The notes below the pieces were generated by a model. The model saw only the letters and a list, made by a program, of their open reading frames with translations, ran no database searches and had not been told where the DNA came from. Position numbers and translations under genes: made by a program. A stretch of 19,094 bases of DNA. Origin: Pelobacter sp. UBA6812 (GTDB lineage: Bacteria; Desulfobacterota; Desulfuromonadia; Desulfuromonadales; Syntrophotaleaceae). The stretch lies in contig DKEW01000073.1 of the NCBI GenBank assembly GCA_002452265.1, positions 50,734 through 69,827 of the forward strand, given 5' to 3'. Positions 1 to 7,930 of this stretch are shown one piece after another; position 1 is the first letter of the stretch, and every line of letters begins with the position of its first letter.

Positions 1-404
1 TCGACCGGCGCACTTCTTTTGGCGAAATCGCCAAAATATTTCTGCTGAATACCTACCGCTATCTTTATGTGGTCGATGAAAAGAATACGTACCTGGGAAC
101 AGTCAGCCTGCAAGACGTCAAGGAATACCTGGGCACGACAGGACTCTCCAACCTGGTGATTGCCAACGATCTTCTCGAATCGGGGCCACCAGTCATCCTG
201 GCATCCGCGACACTTGAAGAAGCACTGGACAAATTCAGGCAATATTCAGGGGAAAGGCTTCCGGTAGTGGATGACGCACCACAGCCCCGGTTGGTGGGCA
301 GTCTGGCCAAAACAGATCTGTTGCTGGCCCTCGCCGAGCGGTTGCCCGTTGGCCACAATCAACTAAGGACCGGATCGAATCATTCCCCGTCAAAAGGACA
401 ATAA
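1..404 (+). CDS. ClC-type chloride channel, C-terminal CBS-domain pair (5' partial)
   Basis: The frame is open from base 3 with no start before the window edge, so only the last 133 codons are present. The protein shows two CBS-like repeats. The first ends in the strand-rich YLYVVDEKNTYLGTVSLQD, and the second runs from about VILASATLEEALDKF to RLVGSLAKTDLLLALAE. Such tandem CBS (Bateman) modules bind adenine nucleotides and, at the C-terminus of ClC chloride channels or H+/Cl- antiporters, regulate transport from the cytoplasmic side. The membrane part would lie upstream of the window. Assignment to ClC rather than another CBS protein (for example an IMP-dehydrogenase-like or CorC-like protein) rests on the repeat style and is inference. 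The gene ends in TAA. Immediately after it lies a helicase remnant on the other strand, which suggests a past deletion here. Confidence 0.6.
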   Translation, partial: DRRTSFGEIAKIFLLNTYRYLYVVDEKNTYLGTVSLQDVKEYLGTTGLSNLVIANDLLESGPPVILASATLEEALDKFRQYSGERLPVVDDAPQPRLVGSLAKTDLLLALAERLPVGHNQLRTGSNHSPSKGQ

Positions 405-414
405 CCCCGGCCAA

Positions 415-531
415 TCTGCCGGACAGCACGCCGGCGACCGCCGCGACCTGAATCGGGGTGGGCCTGGCATAGCCATAATCGTCGACAGCACGCAGAAGGG
501 GCTCGGAGAGTCCGGGAGAGGAAAAGAGTAT
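415..531 (-). pseudogene. Truncated DEAD-box RNA helicase remnant (N-terminal Q motif only)
   Basis: On the minus strand the frame reads LFSSPGLSEPLLRAVDDYG followed by YARPTPIQ and about 11 more helicase-like residues. This is the classical start of a RhlE-type DEAD-box helicase: an upstream aromatic Phe, then the Q motif GYxRPTPIQ at about 448-474. After the GR that would precede motif I, the similarity stops, about ten bases from the end of the neighbouring CBS gene. There is no Walker A, DEAD box or C-terminal RecA domain. An ATA codon stands where a Met would be expected before LFSS, so it has no obvious start either. It is best read as the leftover 5' end of a deleted gene. It is short, so confidence is moderate. 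Confidence 0.5.
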
Positions 532-626
532 GGGATCGTTTCTGATAAAGAGAGGGAATAAGTCCGGTCTCAAACGATGGCATGGCCTGACCGGACTCAG
601 GTAAAACAGCTATTTTTGACCAGAGA

Positions 627-1007
627 CTACTCGGATTGTTTCAACCGTGCCAGCGCTGCAAACGGCGAATGGCCCAGCGAGGGTCGATTTACGCCACTGG
701 AAGCAGCGTCCTGGCTACGCGCCTCCTGCACATCGCGGGTATGCTCATGGTCATGGCAGTAGATGCAGAGCAGTTCCCAGTTGCTGCCATCGGGCGGGTT
801 GTTGTCGTGGTTATGGTCTTTGTGATGCACCGTTAGCTCGCGAAGCTTTTTGCCTTCGAATTCGCGGGCGCAGCGACCGCACACCGGCGGGAAAAGCTTC
901 ATCGCCTGCTCCCGGTATCCCGCCTGACGTTCCTGCTGCTCGCGGCGCATCTCGGCGACCAGGCGGTCCTGATTTTTAGTATTCGAGTTATTTGATGGGG
1001 CAGACAT
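627..1007 (-). CDS. yajD: YajD-family HNH nuclease
   Basis: This 126-residue protein closely matches the YajD family of small HNH-motif proteins. Recognisable blocks are AGYREQAMKLFPPVCGRC, the core LRELTVHHKDHNHDNNP and GSNWELLCIYCHDHEH. Two CxxC pairs (Cys43/Cys46 and Cys81/Cys84) should bind a structural zinc. His61/His62, Asn76 and the His85-Asp-His87 cluster form the HNH beta-beta-alpha metal site. The C-terminal NPF-like tail (SPFAALARLKQ) is also family-typical. The length agrees with E. coli YajD (about 115 residues) plus a slightly longer, charged N-terminus. The ATG at 1007 is preceded by GAGGA at good spacing. The family is predicted to be a DNA endonuclease, but its cellular role is not established. 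No partner gene is adjacent, so it appears monocistronic. Confidence 0.85.
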   Translation of the reverse strand: MSAPSNNSNTKNQDRLVAEMRREQQERQAGYREQAMKLFPPVCGRCAREFEGKKLRELTVHHKDHNHDNNPPDGSNWELLCIYCHDHEHTRDVQEARSQDAASSGVNRPSLGHSPFAALARLKQSE

Positions 1008-1349
1008 AAGTCCTCGGATAACGGGTTAATTTATCCTGTTGGCTGGTCATAAGTGGAATGATTATACTGCATACAAAAGCAAGACACCAGACGGCAATTT
1101 TTCGGATCGACCCTGTATTTGACGCCAAATGTATCGGTTATTGTCCATGGACGCCGCCGCCTCTCCCCACCTACAAACCGCCCATTGCCTAGTGCCCTGT
1201 GCGGTTAATCCTGTCTTCTAATTATGGCCCTTTTGGCCGCTGTCTGCGTTACACCTCCTCGACTTAACACAGGCTAGGCCAGCGTCGGCGCGCCTTGACA
1301 GCAACCAAAATGACTCAGAATTAATTGACTCGACTAACCAAACAGTACA
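1008..1349. other. Gene-free interval, possible dispersed intergenic element
   Basis: About 340 bases without a convincing reading frame separate two genes that are both on the minus strand. The first 60 bases beyond 1008 hold the yajD leader (GAGGA). The stretch of about 1130-1300 is notably GC-rich and structured compared with its flanks. It includes the self-complementary octamer GGCGCGCC near 1287 and the short inverted unit GGCCCTTTTGGCC near 1226. It has the look of an extragenic repeat unit, but only one copy is in the window, so that is a guess. No tRNA, riboswitch or terminator with a T-tract was recognised. Confidence 0.25.
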
Positions 1350-1766
1350 CTAGTCGTGCTTTGGCACTACGGCTTGCTTACCTGAAAACAGGGCCTTGAC
1401 CGACTCTCGTGACAATACTACCAGGGTGAAAACTCCAAGCACGGTACCGAATGGCATGACGATGCACTCGATGCCGGCCACCACAAGGCACAGGGTATAA
1501 GAGGTGCGTTCTTTGAGCTTACGCCCGGCAGCTATGATGAACCCGGAAAGCGTCCATCCGGCCAGCGCCAGAATCGACGGAATGATGACGAACAACCATC
1601 CAAAAAACTCCGGCGGCGCATCCGCGCCATCAAACGCACCGCAGAGCATGGCGATCCCCATGGCAAGATGGAGCAAAAACACACATGAAAAAAGTGCCGT
1701 AAGGCCTCCAACCACATAGTGAAAAACCGAGAGTAAATCGAGATGCTGTTCATCCTGAGTCATCAT
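1350..1766 (-). CDS. Conserved small integral membrane protein, function unknown
   Basis: This 138-residue protein has about four hydrophobic segments. Approximate positions are residues 13-42 (possibly two helices around the short acidic loop GAFDGADAPPE), 53-78, and 90-119. The start QHLDLLSVFHYVVGGLTALFS and the motif ECIVMPFGTVLGVFTLVVL resemble a widespread family of uncharacterised proteobacterial membrane proteins that I know only as hypothetical. It should sit in the cytoplasmic membrane with a short cytoplasmic tail. The start codon is ATG, followed by a second ATG, and either could be used. There are no catalytic residues to suggest an enzyme. Neighbours on both sides are separated by more than 100 bases, so no operon partner is indicated. 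Confidence 0.65.
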   Translation of the reverse strand: MMTQDEQHLDLLSVFHYVVGGLTALFSCVFLLHLAMGIAMLCGAFDGADAPPEFFGWLFVIIPSILALAGWTLSGFIIAAGRKLKERTSYTLCLVVAGIECIVMPFGTVLGVFTLVVLSRESVKALFSGKQAVVPKHD

Positions 1767-1908
1767 TGTATCCTTTCGATCGATCTCGACCTTTATCTGA
1801 ATCGGACAACCCTACGCGTCAAATGCTCAATGCTTCCCTATGGGGCTCACGAAAACCGTAGATCACAATACATAATTCAGCCTTCACCTGATTTCCGACA
1901 CGACAGGA

Positions 1909-2295
1909 TTATCCCCCGCGTCTTTCAAAGTCGATCAAAAGCTGTTTGAGTTTTTTCCGATCAGCTTCCAGCGAATCTATTTTTTGTTTCAGAGTTTTGT
2001 TCTCTTGCCGGTAGGAGGCTTTGTCACGCTCCAATCGGCTGAGACTCTTCTGCTGATCCCGGATAGTCTCAAGCAATGCGCTGATTGTCTGGGCCTTTTG
2101 GGTCCAGGAGCTTTGGGGATAAACTTGCTGAAGGGTGACAAAGGCGGCGGGTTTTTCTACATTGGCCTCAAGTTCAACCATCCCCTGAACGAAAAGCTGC
2201 TGATCCTTGGGGGTTAAAAATGCGGGTAAAGGGCGGGCAGCGCACCCGCAGAGTAACAACAGAAGACAAAGATAAGAGGATACACGCATACTCAA
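1909..2295 (-). CDS. Putative lipoprotein with C-terminal coiled coil, coupled to the GGDEF gene
   Basis: The N-terminus is a lipoprotein signal: basic MRVSS, a Leu-rich core and a lipobox LCGC with Cys18 as the lipidated residue. Ala follows the Cys, so there is no Asp+2 inner-membrane retention signal, and an outer-membrane location is more likely. Residues of about 78-125 are rich in Lys, Glu, Leu and Gln in heptad-like order (LETIRDQQKSLSRLERDK onward) and should form a coiled coil. The TTG start used here overlaps the stop of the upstream GGDEF gene (TTGA) and has GAGA at suitable distance. An ATG two codons further in (2289) is the alternative. It is therefore the second gene of a two-gene operon and probably translationally coupled. 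Function is unknown; a periplasmic partner or regulator of the sensor domain next door is an inference. Confidence 0.7.
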   Translation of the reverse strand: MSMRVSSYLCLLLLLCGCAARPLPAFLTPKDQQLFVQGMVELEANVEKPAAFVTLQQVYPQSSWTQKAQTISALLETIRDQQKSLSRLERDKASYRQENKTLKQKIDSLEADRKKLKQLLIDFERRGG

Positions 2296-3620
2296 CGTTT
2301 TTCTCGACGGTCGATAAGGTAATTACTGCCTGGAAGTTTTTTAAGATATTCCTTCATCTTGGCGCACTCGCGGCCGATGGCTTCGGCGGATGGATTACGC
2401 AGGTTCTCCGAGCAGACAATGGCAATGGACATGGATAACAGCGGAAATTCCCGTTCTTCCCCATAGCGATCCTGCCCTTTGAAATACCCGACCTTGCGGT
2501 CTTGTTCGGAGTAAAAATCAGGCACAATGGCGTCGAACTTTTTAATCATTTCCGAAGCAAGCGGTTCAGCCCGATCAGGGGTACTCAGGATGACATAGTC
2601 ATCGCCGCCGATATGCCCGATCATGTCCTGTTCGTTGCCGAGCCGTGCGACAATCTCTTTAATCATGATCCCGACATTGGAAATAATATCGCTGCCGGAC
2701 TGGTAGCCGTAGCGATCATTATAAGCTTTGAAGTAATCAAGATCTACATATATGTGGGCAAAGGGCAAACCGCTGGCAATCCGGCTTTCCAGTTCCCGTT
2801 CGATGGAGAGATTGCCGGGCAGACGGGTGAGAGGGTTGGCATCGAGGTTGAAAGCCTGTAACTCCCTCAGCTTCTGCTCCATTTCCGCAAAATCCCGGGC
2901 CAGACGCCCGAACTCATCCTGCCCCTCAAGACCGAGGGGATAGTCAAAACTGCCTGCAGCGATCGCTTTGGTCGCCTGGGTCAGCCTGGCAAAAGCCCGA
3001 TGTATCTTCAACATAATCCCGACTGCTACCAAGGCAGCCAATCCGATCCCCGCAAAGGCCAGAAAAAAAGTCAGGCTGTAAGCCTTGCCGCTGTCACGGG
3101 AAAAACTGTGCAGGGTTTCGTCCAGTAGCCGCTCCTGTCCCAAATGAAACTCTTGCAGTGCTTTAAGCAGTTGATCGTTGAGCGGTGTGATTACCTGCTC
3201 TGAAAATTGCTCCGCGTCGGCCCATTGTTGTTGTCCCAACAGAGTCCGCTCTTCGATGCGGGCCTTATCCAAGTCTGCCAACAGGCGTTCAACCTTAACA
3301 AACCGACCCTGCAAGGGGATAGAGGATAACCGGCTACGGATGACGCCACTTTCCTCCTGACGTTTGTCGAGCAGGGGCACCATTGAAATGTCCCTCAAAA
3401 TCAGCAACTGCTTTTCCAGCCGCTCCTGGTCCAGAAGGCTCTGGGAAAGGTCGCGCGTCAAAATCATGGCCGGGAAATCGTGTATGACCAGTTGCTCAGA
3501 CCGGCGCGTGAGACTGCCAAGAGCTGTAAGAGCATAGATAATCGCCGCCAGACAAAAGACAACGACCAGCAAGTAGCCTACGGCAATCTTCTGTGCAACG
3601 GTAAAATGAAATGATGACAT
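2292..3620 (-). CDS. HAMP-GGDEF nucleotidyl cyclase with Hypr-type Ser signature
   Basis: Counting from the ATG at 3620 the protein has 442 residues. It has a membrane helix near 9-33, a helical extracytoplasmic sensor of about 150 residues, a second helix near 183-205, HAMP to about 255 and a GGDEF domain to about 435. The domain keeps the start motif NPLTRLPG, the metal aspartate in YVDLDYF and the active loop as GGDDY (residues 338-342). The guanine-contacting Asn is present (FKAYND). The position nine residues later, normally Asp (PleD Asp344), is Ser in GYQSGSD. In Geobacter Hypr GGDEF enzymes this change goes with cGAMP synthesis. The inhibitory RxxD site reads NEQD, so feedback inhibition is probably lost. 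I chose ATG 3620 because AAGGG lies just upstream; a TTG at 3671 would add 17 unusual residues. It overlaps the downstream lipoprotein gene by four bases. Confidence 0.85.
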   Translation of the reverse strand: MSSFHFTVAQKIAVGYLLVVVFCLAAIIYALTALGSLTRRSEQLVIHDFPAMILTRDLSQSLLDQERLEKQLLILRDISMVPLLDKRQEESGVIRSRLSSIPLQGRFVKVERLLADLDKARIEERTLLGQQQWADAEQFSEQVITPLNDQLLKALQEFHLGQERLLDETLHSFSRDSGKAYSLTFFLAFAGIGLAALVAVGIMLKIHRAFARLTQATKAIAAGSFDYPLGLEGQDEFGRLARDFAEMEQKLRELQAFNLDANPLTRLPGNLSIERELESRIASGLPFAHIYVDLDYFKAYNDRYGYQSGSDIISNVGIMIKEIVARLGNEQDMIGHIGGDDYVILSTPDRAEPLASEMIKKFDAIVPDFYSEQDRKVGYFKGQDRYGEEREFPLLSMSIAIVCSENLRNPSAEAIGRECAKMKEYLKKLPGSNYLIDRREKR

Positions 3621-4132
3621 AGGTACCCTTGTTGAAAAATTTGTTGTTACATAAGCATACTCGTAATTCAAGGTTCAGGCCAAGTCTGTTTGAAAAACCA
3701 GAGTCCTGCCAAAAACACCCTCTCTCCAACTGAATAGAGGTCGGGGACGTCTTTTAGCCTCGGCGAATCGGCATTCACTAAAATTTATTGCACAGGATAA
3801 TGGACAACCGCGGCAACCTCGCTTATTTGAGCCAAGACATTGACACAAACCGGCCTAGTTGTTGATTTCTTTTAATCCCATCCGGGCATATCACTATACA
3901 TGCACGCGGCTTTTCACCGTAAAGTCTGGATCATGATCGGAAAAAGCGTGGGGAGTCCAACGATAAACTTGCACGACTGACGCCATTGGTTGAAAACAGC
4001 ATGGGATCGTTGCGGGTGAATATGGTTAACGGCAACCGAGGAAAGATATCTTTCACGTCACTCTTTCCCCGAGTCAGAAAACGACGTGAAGGCCAGGACC
4101 AATTGGAGGAAGTGCTATGGCTGTACCTGCAT
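3621..4132. other. Gene-free interval between glgP and the GGDEF gene
   Basis: About 500 bases with no supported gene. The part near 3621-3760 is the leader of the GGDEF gene and contains its AAGGG ribosome binding site. The part near 4040-4091 has the inverted repeats described separately. The rest holds only short overlapping frames without family resemblance. A promoter for the GGDEF gene should be here, but I could not pick a convincing -35/-10 pair. Confidence 0.4.
4041..4091 (-). other. Inverted repeats downstream of glgP
   Basis: Two nested or adjacent dyads lie just beyond the glgP stop. TTCACGTC (4053-4060) pairs with GACGTGAA (4084-4091), enclosing a smaller ACTC/GAGT stem around TTTCCCC. 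Next to it is the perfect 14-base palindrome GAAAGATATCTTTC (4041-4054). On the glgP strand there is no long T-tract after the stem, so it is not a textbook intrinsic terminator. It could still be a 3'-end structure or a protein site. Confidence 0.3.
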
Positions 4133-6604
4133 TCAACAGGGTTGCGGCTGCACACCCCAAATCTCCCCAGCGTATTGGGCGATGGTACGATCGCTGGAAA
4201 ACTTACCCATACCCGCCGTATTCAAAATCGACTTTCGGATCCAGGCATCGGGTTGCAGGTACAGACAATCAACATCGGCCTGCCGGTTGAGATAGGCATC
4301 AAAATCGGCGAGAAGTAAATAATCGTCGCCATGCAGCAGGCCTTCGACAATCGGACGAAACAGGGATGGTGTGCCCGGGGAGAAGAACCCGCTGCCAACC
4401 ATATCGAGCACCCGTTTGAGCTCGGGCAACCGATAATAATAATCATACGGTTGATAGCCTTCTGCCCGCAGCGTCCGGATCTGATCGGCGTCCAGACCGA
4501 AAAGGAAGATATTTTCCTCGCCGACTTCTTCCTTGATCTCAATATTGGCGCCGTCTGGAGTACCAATGGTCAGAGCACCATTGAGGGCGTATTTCATATT
4601 GCCGGTGCCGGACGCCTCCGTACCGGCAGTGGAAATCTGCTCGGAGAGCTCCGCAGCAGGCAGCAGCATCTCTGCCATGGAAACATTGTAATTGGCCAGA
4701 AACACGACCTTGAGTTGGTTATGCACAGCCGGATCATTATTGACCACTTGGGCAACGGCATGAATCAGGCGAATGATCAGCTTGGCCGCAAAATAAGAAG
4801 GGGCCGCCTTGCCACCAAAAATCACCGTGCGCGACGGCAGTTCCAGACCGGGAAAATCCTTGAGCCGATTATAGCGTGCAATGACTTGCAGAATGTTCAA
4901 CAACTGCCGCTTGTACTCATGGATACGTTTGGTTTGACAGTCGAACATGCTGTCCGGCGAAACCACCAAGCCGTTACGCTGATAGATATAAGTCGCCAGG
5001 CGCTCCTTGTTGGCGCGCTTGACTCCCGCCCAGCGGCTGCGAAAAGCAGCATCTTCCGCCAGGGGCGCCAGATTGGATAGCTGGCCCAAATCCGTGACCC
5101 AGCCATCGCCGATGGCCTCGGTGATCAGTCCGGCCAGCTCACAGTTGCAGTGCCGCAACCAACGTCGTTGCGTAATGCCGTTGGTTTTGTTGGAAAAACG
5201 CCCGGGCCATAACGCGTAAAAATCACGAAACAATTCGTTTTTGAGAATCTCGGAATGCATCGCCGAAACACCATTCACGGAAAAGCTCGCCACAATGGCC
5301 AGGTGGGCCATGCGAATGCTCTTTTGACCTGCATCGTCAACAAGCGACATCCGCCGCATTCGATCCAAATCGCCCGGGTATCGGTCGGAGACCTCCTGTA
5401 AAAACCGCTCATTGATTTCATAGATGATCTGAAGATGTCGCGGCAGAATACGTTCCAGCATACTGACCGGCCAGGTCTCAAGTGCCTCGGGCAGCACCGT
5501 GTGGTTGGTATAGGCAAAGATCCGCCGGGAAATATCCCAGGCAGCCTGCCAGGATAACTGTTTTTCATCGATGAGGATGCGCAGCAATTCAGGAATGGCC
5601 AGTACCGGATGGGTATCGTTAAGCTGAATGACCACCTTATCCGGCAGCAACGCATAATCGTCGTGCTTTTTAGCGAACCGGTAAAAAATATCCTGTACCG
5701 TGGCCGAAGCCAGAAAATACTCCTGCATCAGGCGCAATTCCTTACCGTTATCCATATGGTCAGCCGGATAAAGAACCTTGGAAATATTCTCCGTCTTCAT
5801 CTTGGACTCCACGGCGCCGACATAATTCCCCTCATTGAAAAACGTCAGATCAAAATCACGGCTGGCCTTGGCGCTCCACAGGCGCATCGTGTTTACCGTG
5901 TTATTCCCATACCCGGGGACGGGGTAATCGTAAGCCAGCGCCATGACTTCATCCGTATTTTCCCAACTGTGGTGGGTTTGACCATCCTCGGCGGTATAAG
6001 CAACCACTCGTCCGTTAAATTTTACGGAATGAAGATGTTCCTTGCGGCAGAACTCCCAGGGATTGTCGTAGCGCAGCCAGTTGTCCGGGACCTCATGCTG
6101 GGCCCCGGCCACGAACTGCTGGAAAAACATGCCGTATTCGTAGCGAATGCCATATCCGTAGGCCGGTAGTTGCATGGTGGCCATGGAATCGAGAAAGCAG
6201 GCCGCAAGCCGCCCCAGTCCGCCATTGCCAAGACCGGCGTCCCATTCCGTATCCTTGAGATCCTCAATCTCAAGCCCCAGGTCTTCCAACGCCTCTTCCC
6301 ATGCATCCACAAGATCAAGGTTAATCAGTGCATTGCCCAAGGTCCGGCCGATCAGAAACTCCATGGAGAGATAGTAAACCCGCTTAGCGTCATTGAGATA
6401 GTAGGACTGCTGAGTATTGAGCCAGAGCTCCGAAAGCGAATCCCTCACCGCATGGGACAAAGCCAGGTAATAATCGGACCGAGTGGCCGAATACTTATCC
6501 TTTGCCAGGGTAAAATGCAGGTGGTAAAGAAAAGAACGTTGCAGATCTGCGGAAGAAGGCTTCTCGGGCATCATATATGCGGCATTAAACACTCTCGGGG
6601 TCAT
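4133..6604 (-). CDS. glgP: Glycogen/alpha-glucan phosphorylase
   Basis: This 823-residue protein has the usual length of bacterial glycogen phosphorylases. It releases glucose-1-phosphate from alpha-1,4-glucans with inorganic phosphate, using pyridoxal phosphate in the cytoplasm. Diagnostic blocks are YYLSMEFLIGRTLGNALINL near residue 80, NGGLGRLAACFLDSMATM, and the PLP-site signature EASGTGNMKYALNGALTIGT with Lys671 as the Schiff-base lysine. RIHEYKRQLLNIL, near residue 560, belongs to the phosphate/active-site region. Both ends are intact, and the tail GMGKFSSDRTIAQYAGEIW is family-typical. The ATG at 6604 is preceded by AAAGGA. It is divergent from the phosphofructokinase gene across a shared 231-base region, which fits a glycogen-to-glycolysis module. 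It could also act on maltodextrin, as GlgP and MalP cannot be separated by eye. Confidence 0.95.
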   Translation of the reverse strand: MTPRVFNAAYMMPEKPSSADLQRSFLYHLHFTLAKDKYSATRSDYYLALSHAVRDSLSELWLNTQQSYYLNDAKRVYYLSMEFLIGRTLGNALINLDLVDAWEEALEDLGLEIEDLKDTEWDAGLGNGGLGRLAACFLDSMATMQLPAYGYGIRYEYGMFFQQFVAGAQHEVPDNWLRYDNPWEFCRKEHLHSVKFNGRVVAYTAEDGQTHHSWENTDEVMALAYDYPVPGYGNNTVNTMRLWSAKASRDFDLTFFNEGNYVGAVESKMKTENISKVLYPADHMDNGKELRLMQEYFLASATVQDIFYRFAKKHDDYALLPDKVVIQLNDTHPVLAIPELLRILIDEKQLSWQAAWDISRRIFAYTNHTVLPEALETWPVSMLERILPRHLQIIYEINERFLQEVSDRYPGDLDRMRRMSLVDDAGQKSIRMAHLAIVASFSVNGVSAMHSEILKNELFRDFYALWPGRFSNKTNGITQRRWLRHCNCELAGLITEAIGDGWVTDLGQLSNLAPLAEDAAFRSRWAGVKRANKERLATYIYQRNGLVVSPDSMFDCQTKRIHEYKRQLLNILQVIARYNRLKDFPGLELPSRTVIFGGKAAPSYFAAKLIIRLIHAVAQVVNNDPAVHNQLKVVFLANYNVSMAEMLLPAAELSEQISTAGTEASGTGNMKYALNGALTIGTPDGANIEIKEEVGEENIFLFGLDADQIRTLRAEGYQPYDYYYRLPELKRVLDMVGSGFFSPGTPSLFRPIVEGLLHGDDYLLLADFDAYLNRQADVDCLYLQPDAWIRKSILNTAGMGKFSSDRTIAQYAGEIWGVQPQPC

Positions 6605-6835
6605 GATCGAATCCTTTGGGGCTGAAAGTTGCAGTTGAGTCGCAAAAAATCCTGCCCATTAAAACTACCTTTCATTTCAGAGAACGCAACAGGTCACGAA
6701 CTTGAGACACCCAGGATAATTTTGGTTTTGGGTTGCTTTTGCCGTGAGGCCCGATAATCTGGCACAGATGAAGCGAATCTATTTAACTGACCTAACCACA
6801 GACATCCTTACCTTTATCAGACAAGGAATAAACAT
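6605..6835. promoter_or_regulatory. Divergent glgP/pfk promoter region
   Basis: This 231-base gap must carry the promoters of both divergent genes. On the plus strand a GATAAT hexamer lies near 6753, with T-rich sequence (TTGGGTTGCTT) upstream. The spacing is not ideal, so the promoter itself is only tentative. The pfk ribosome binding site AAGGAA (6824-6829) is clear. No obvious dyad operator was found. Confidence 0.35.
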
Positions 6836-7930
6836 ATGACGCGATGCATCGCCATTCTCAATGGCGGCGGAGACTGTCCAGGGCTTAATGCGGTAATCCG
6901 TGGTGTGGTGCGGGCAGCCATCCTTCAGCGCGGATGGCGGGTGCTTGGGATCGAAGATGGCTTTGACGGCTTGATCGACCAACCCAACTGCCGGGAGCTC
7001 GATCTGCAGGCAGTGTGCGGCATCCTGCCGCGAGGCGGCACCATCCTCGGTACCAGCAACCGCGGCAATCCGTTCCGTTATCCGGTGCAAGGGGCCGACG
7101 GGCAAATCGTTACCAAGGATGTCACGGAGCAGGTGGTAGAAAACTTCAAACGGCTGGGAGGCGATGCCCTGGTGGTGGTCGGCGGCGACGGCACCCTGTC
7201 CATCGCCCGGCGCCTCAACGATCTGGGCGTGCCGATGGTCGGTGTGCCCAAAACCATCGACAACGACCTGCAAGGCACCGACCTGACCTTCGGATACAAC
7301 ACCGCGGTAGCCATCGTCACCGATGCCCTTGACCGGCTCGTGACCACCGCTGAAAGCCATCATCGCGTCATGGTGGTGGAGGTGATGGGGCGGGATGCCG
7401 GATGGATCGCCCTGGAAGCCGGCATCGCAGGCTCGGCAGGGGTCATCCTGATACCGGAGATCCCCTTTGATCTGGATTTGGTATGCGAACACATCATGAC
7501 CCGCCGCGACGACGGTAGCCGCTTCAATATCGTGGTGGTGGCCGAGGGAGCCTACCCCCGCGGCGGTGAGAAGGTCGTGCAGGCAACCGCCAAACAAACC
7601 CACGGTCTCGACCGTCTGGGCGGCATTGGTCATTACGTGGCCAAACAGATCGAGCAGCGCAAAGGGCTCGAAACCCGCGTGGTGGTGCTGGGGCACATCC
7701 AGCGCGGAGGCTCCCCCTCCCCTTACGACCGCATCCTGGCCAGCCGCTTCGGGGTGCATGCGGTGCACATGATTGAGCAGCAACAATATGGGCAGATGGT
7801 CGCCCTGCGCGGGCGTGAAGTGGTGGCGGTGCCCATCGAGGAAGCGGTTTCCTCGCAAAACCTGGTCGACCCAAAAGGCAACCTGGTGTGGACCGCCGAG
7901 CAGCTCGGCGTCATGCTGGGGCGGCCCTGA
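6836..7930 (+). CDS. pfkA: 6-phosphofructokinase (group III type, ATP signature with PKTIDND)
   Basis: This 364-residue protein phosphorylates fructose-6-phosphate to fructose-1,6-bisphosphate in glycolysis. The nucleotide loop GGGDCPGLNAVIRG is at residues 10-23. GGDGT is at 116-120 and PKTIDND at 138-144 with the catalytic Asp pair. MGRDAGWIA (184-192) and GHIQRGGSPSPYDR complete the substrate site. At the position equivalent to E. coli Gly104 it has Gly (GGDGT), the ATP-type residue. At the Gly124 position it has Lys (PKTIDND), the residue shared with PPi-dependent enzymes. This pairing is typical of the mixed group III family, where phosphoryl donor cannot be decided from sequence alone. 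The length (about 40 residues more than E. coli PfkA) also fits that group. The ATG has AAGGAA seven bases upstream. It is divergent from glgP. Confidence 0.93.
   Translation: MTRCIAILNGGGDCPGLNAVIRGVVRAAILQRGWRVLGIEDGFDGLIDQPNCRELDLQAVCGILPRGGTILGTSNRGNPFRYPVQGADGQIVTKDVTEQVVENFKRLGGDALVVVGGDGTLSIARRLNDLGVPMVGVPKTIDNDLQGTDLTFGYNTAVAIVTDALDRLVTTAESHHRVMVVEVMGRDAGWIALEAGIAGSAGVILIPEIPFDLDLVCEHIMTRRDDGSRFNIVVVAEGAYPRGGEKVVQATAKQTHGLDRLGGIGHYVAKQIEQRKGLETRVVVLGHIQRGGSPSPYDRILASRFGVHAVHMIEQQQYGQMVALRGREVVAVPIEEAVSSQNLVDPKGNLVWTAEQLGVMLGRP

Noticed and set aside
1185..1215. Possible GEMM-type cyclic dinucleotide riboswitch: the minus strand reads CGCACAGGGCA, like the GEMM-I core, tempting next to a Hypr cyclase.
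   Set aside because: The matching tetraloop-receptor side (GACGCAAAGCC-like) and the conserved stems are missing, and the gene downstream on that strand (yajD) starts nearly 180 bases away.
3992..4011. A 20-base near-repeat of 521-540 (18 of 20 identical), suggesting a second helicase relic.
   Set aside because: A match of this length is expected about once by chance in a window this long, and the protein frame beyond it does not resemble a helicase.
4331..5080. A 249-codon open frame opposite glgP.
   Set aside because: It lies wholly within the glycogen phosphorylase gene, has no ribosome binding site and no recognisable motifs.
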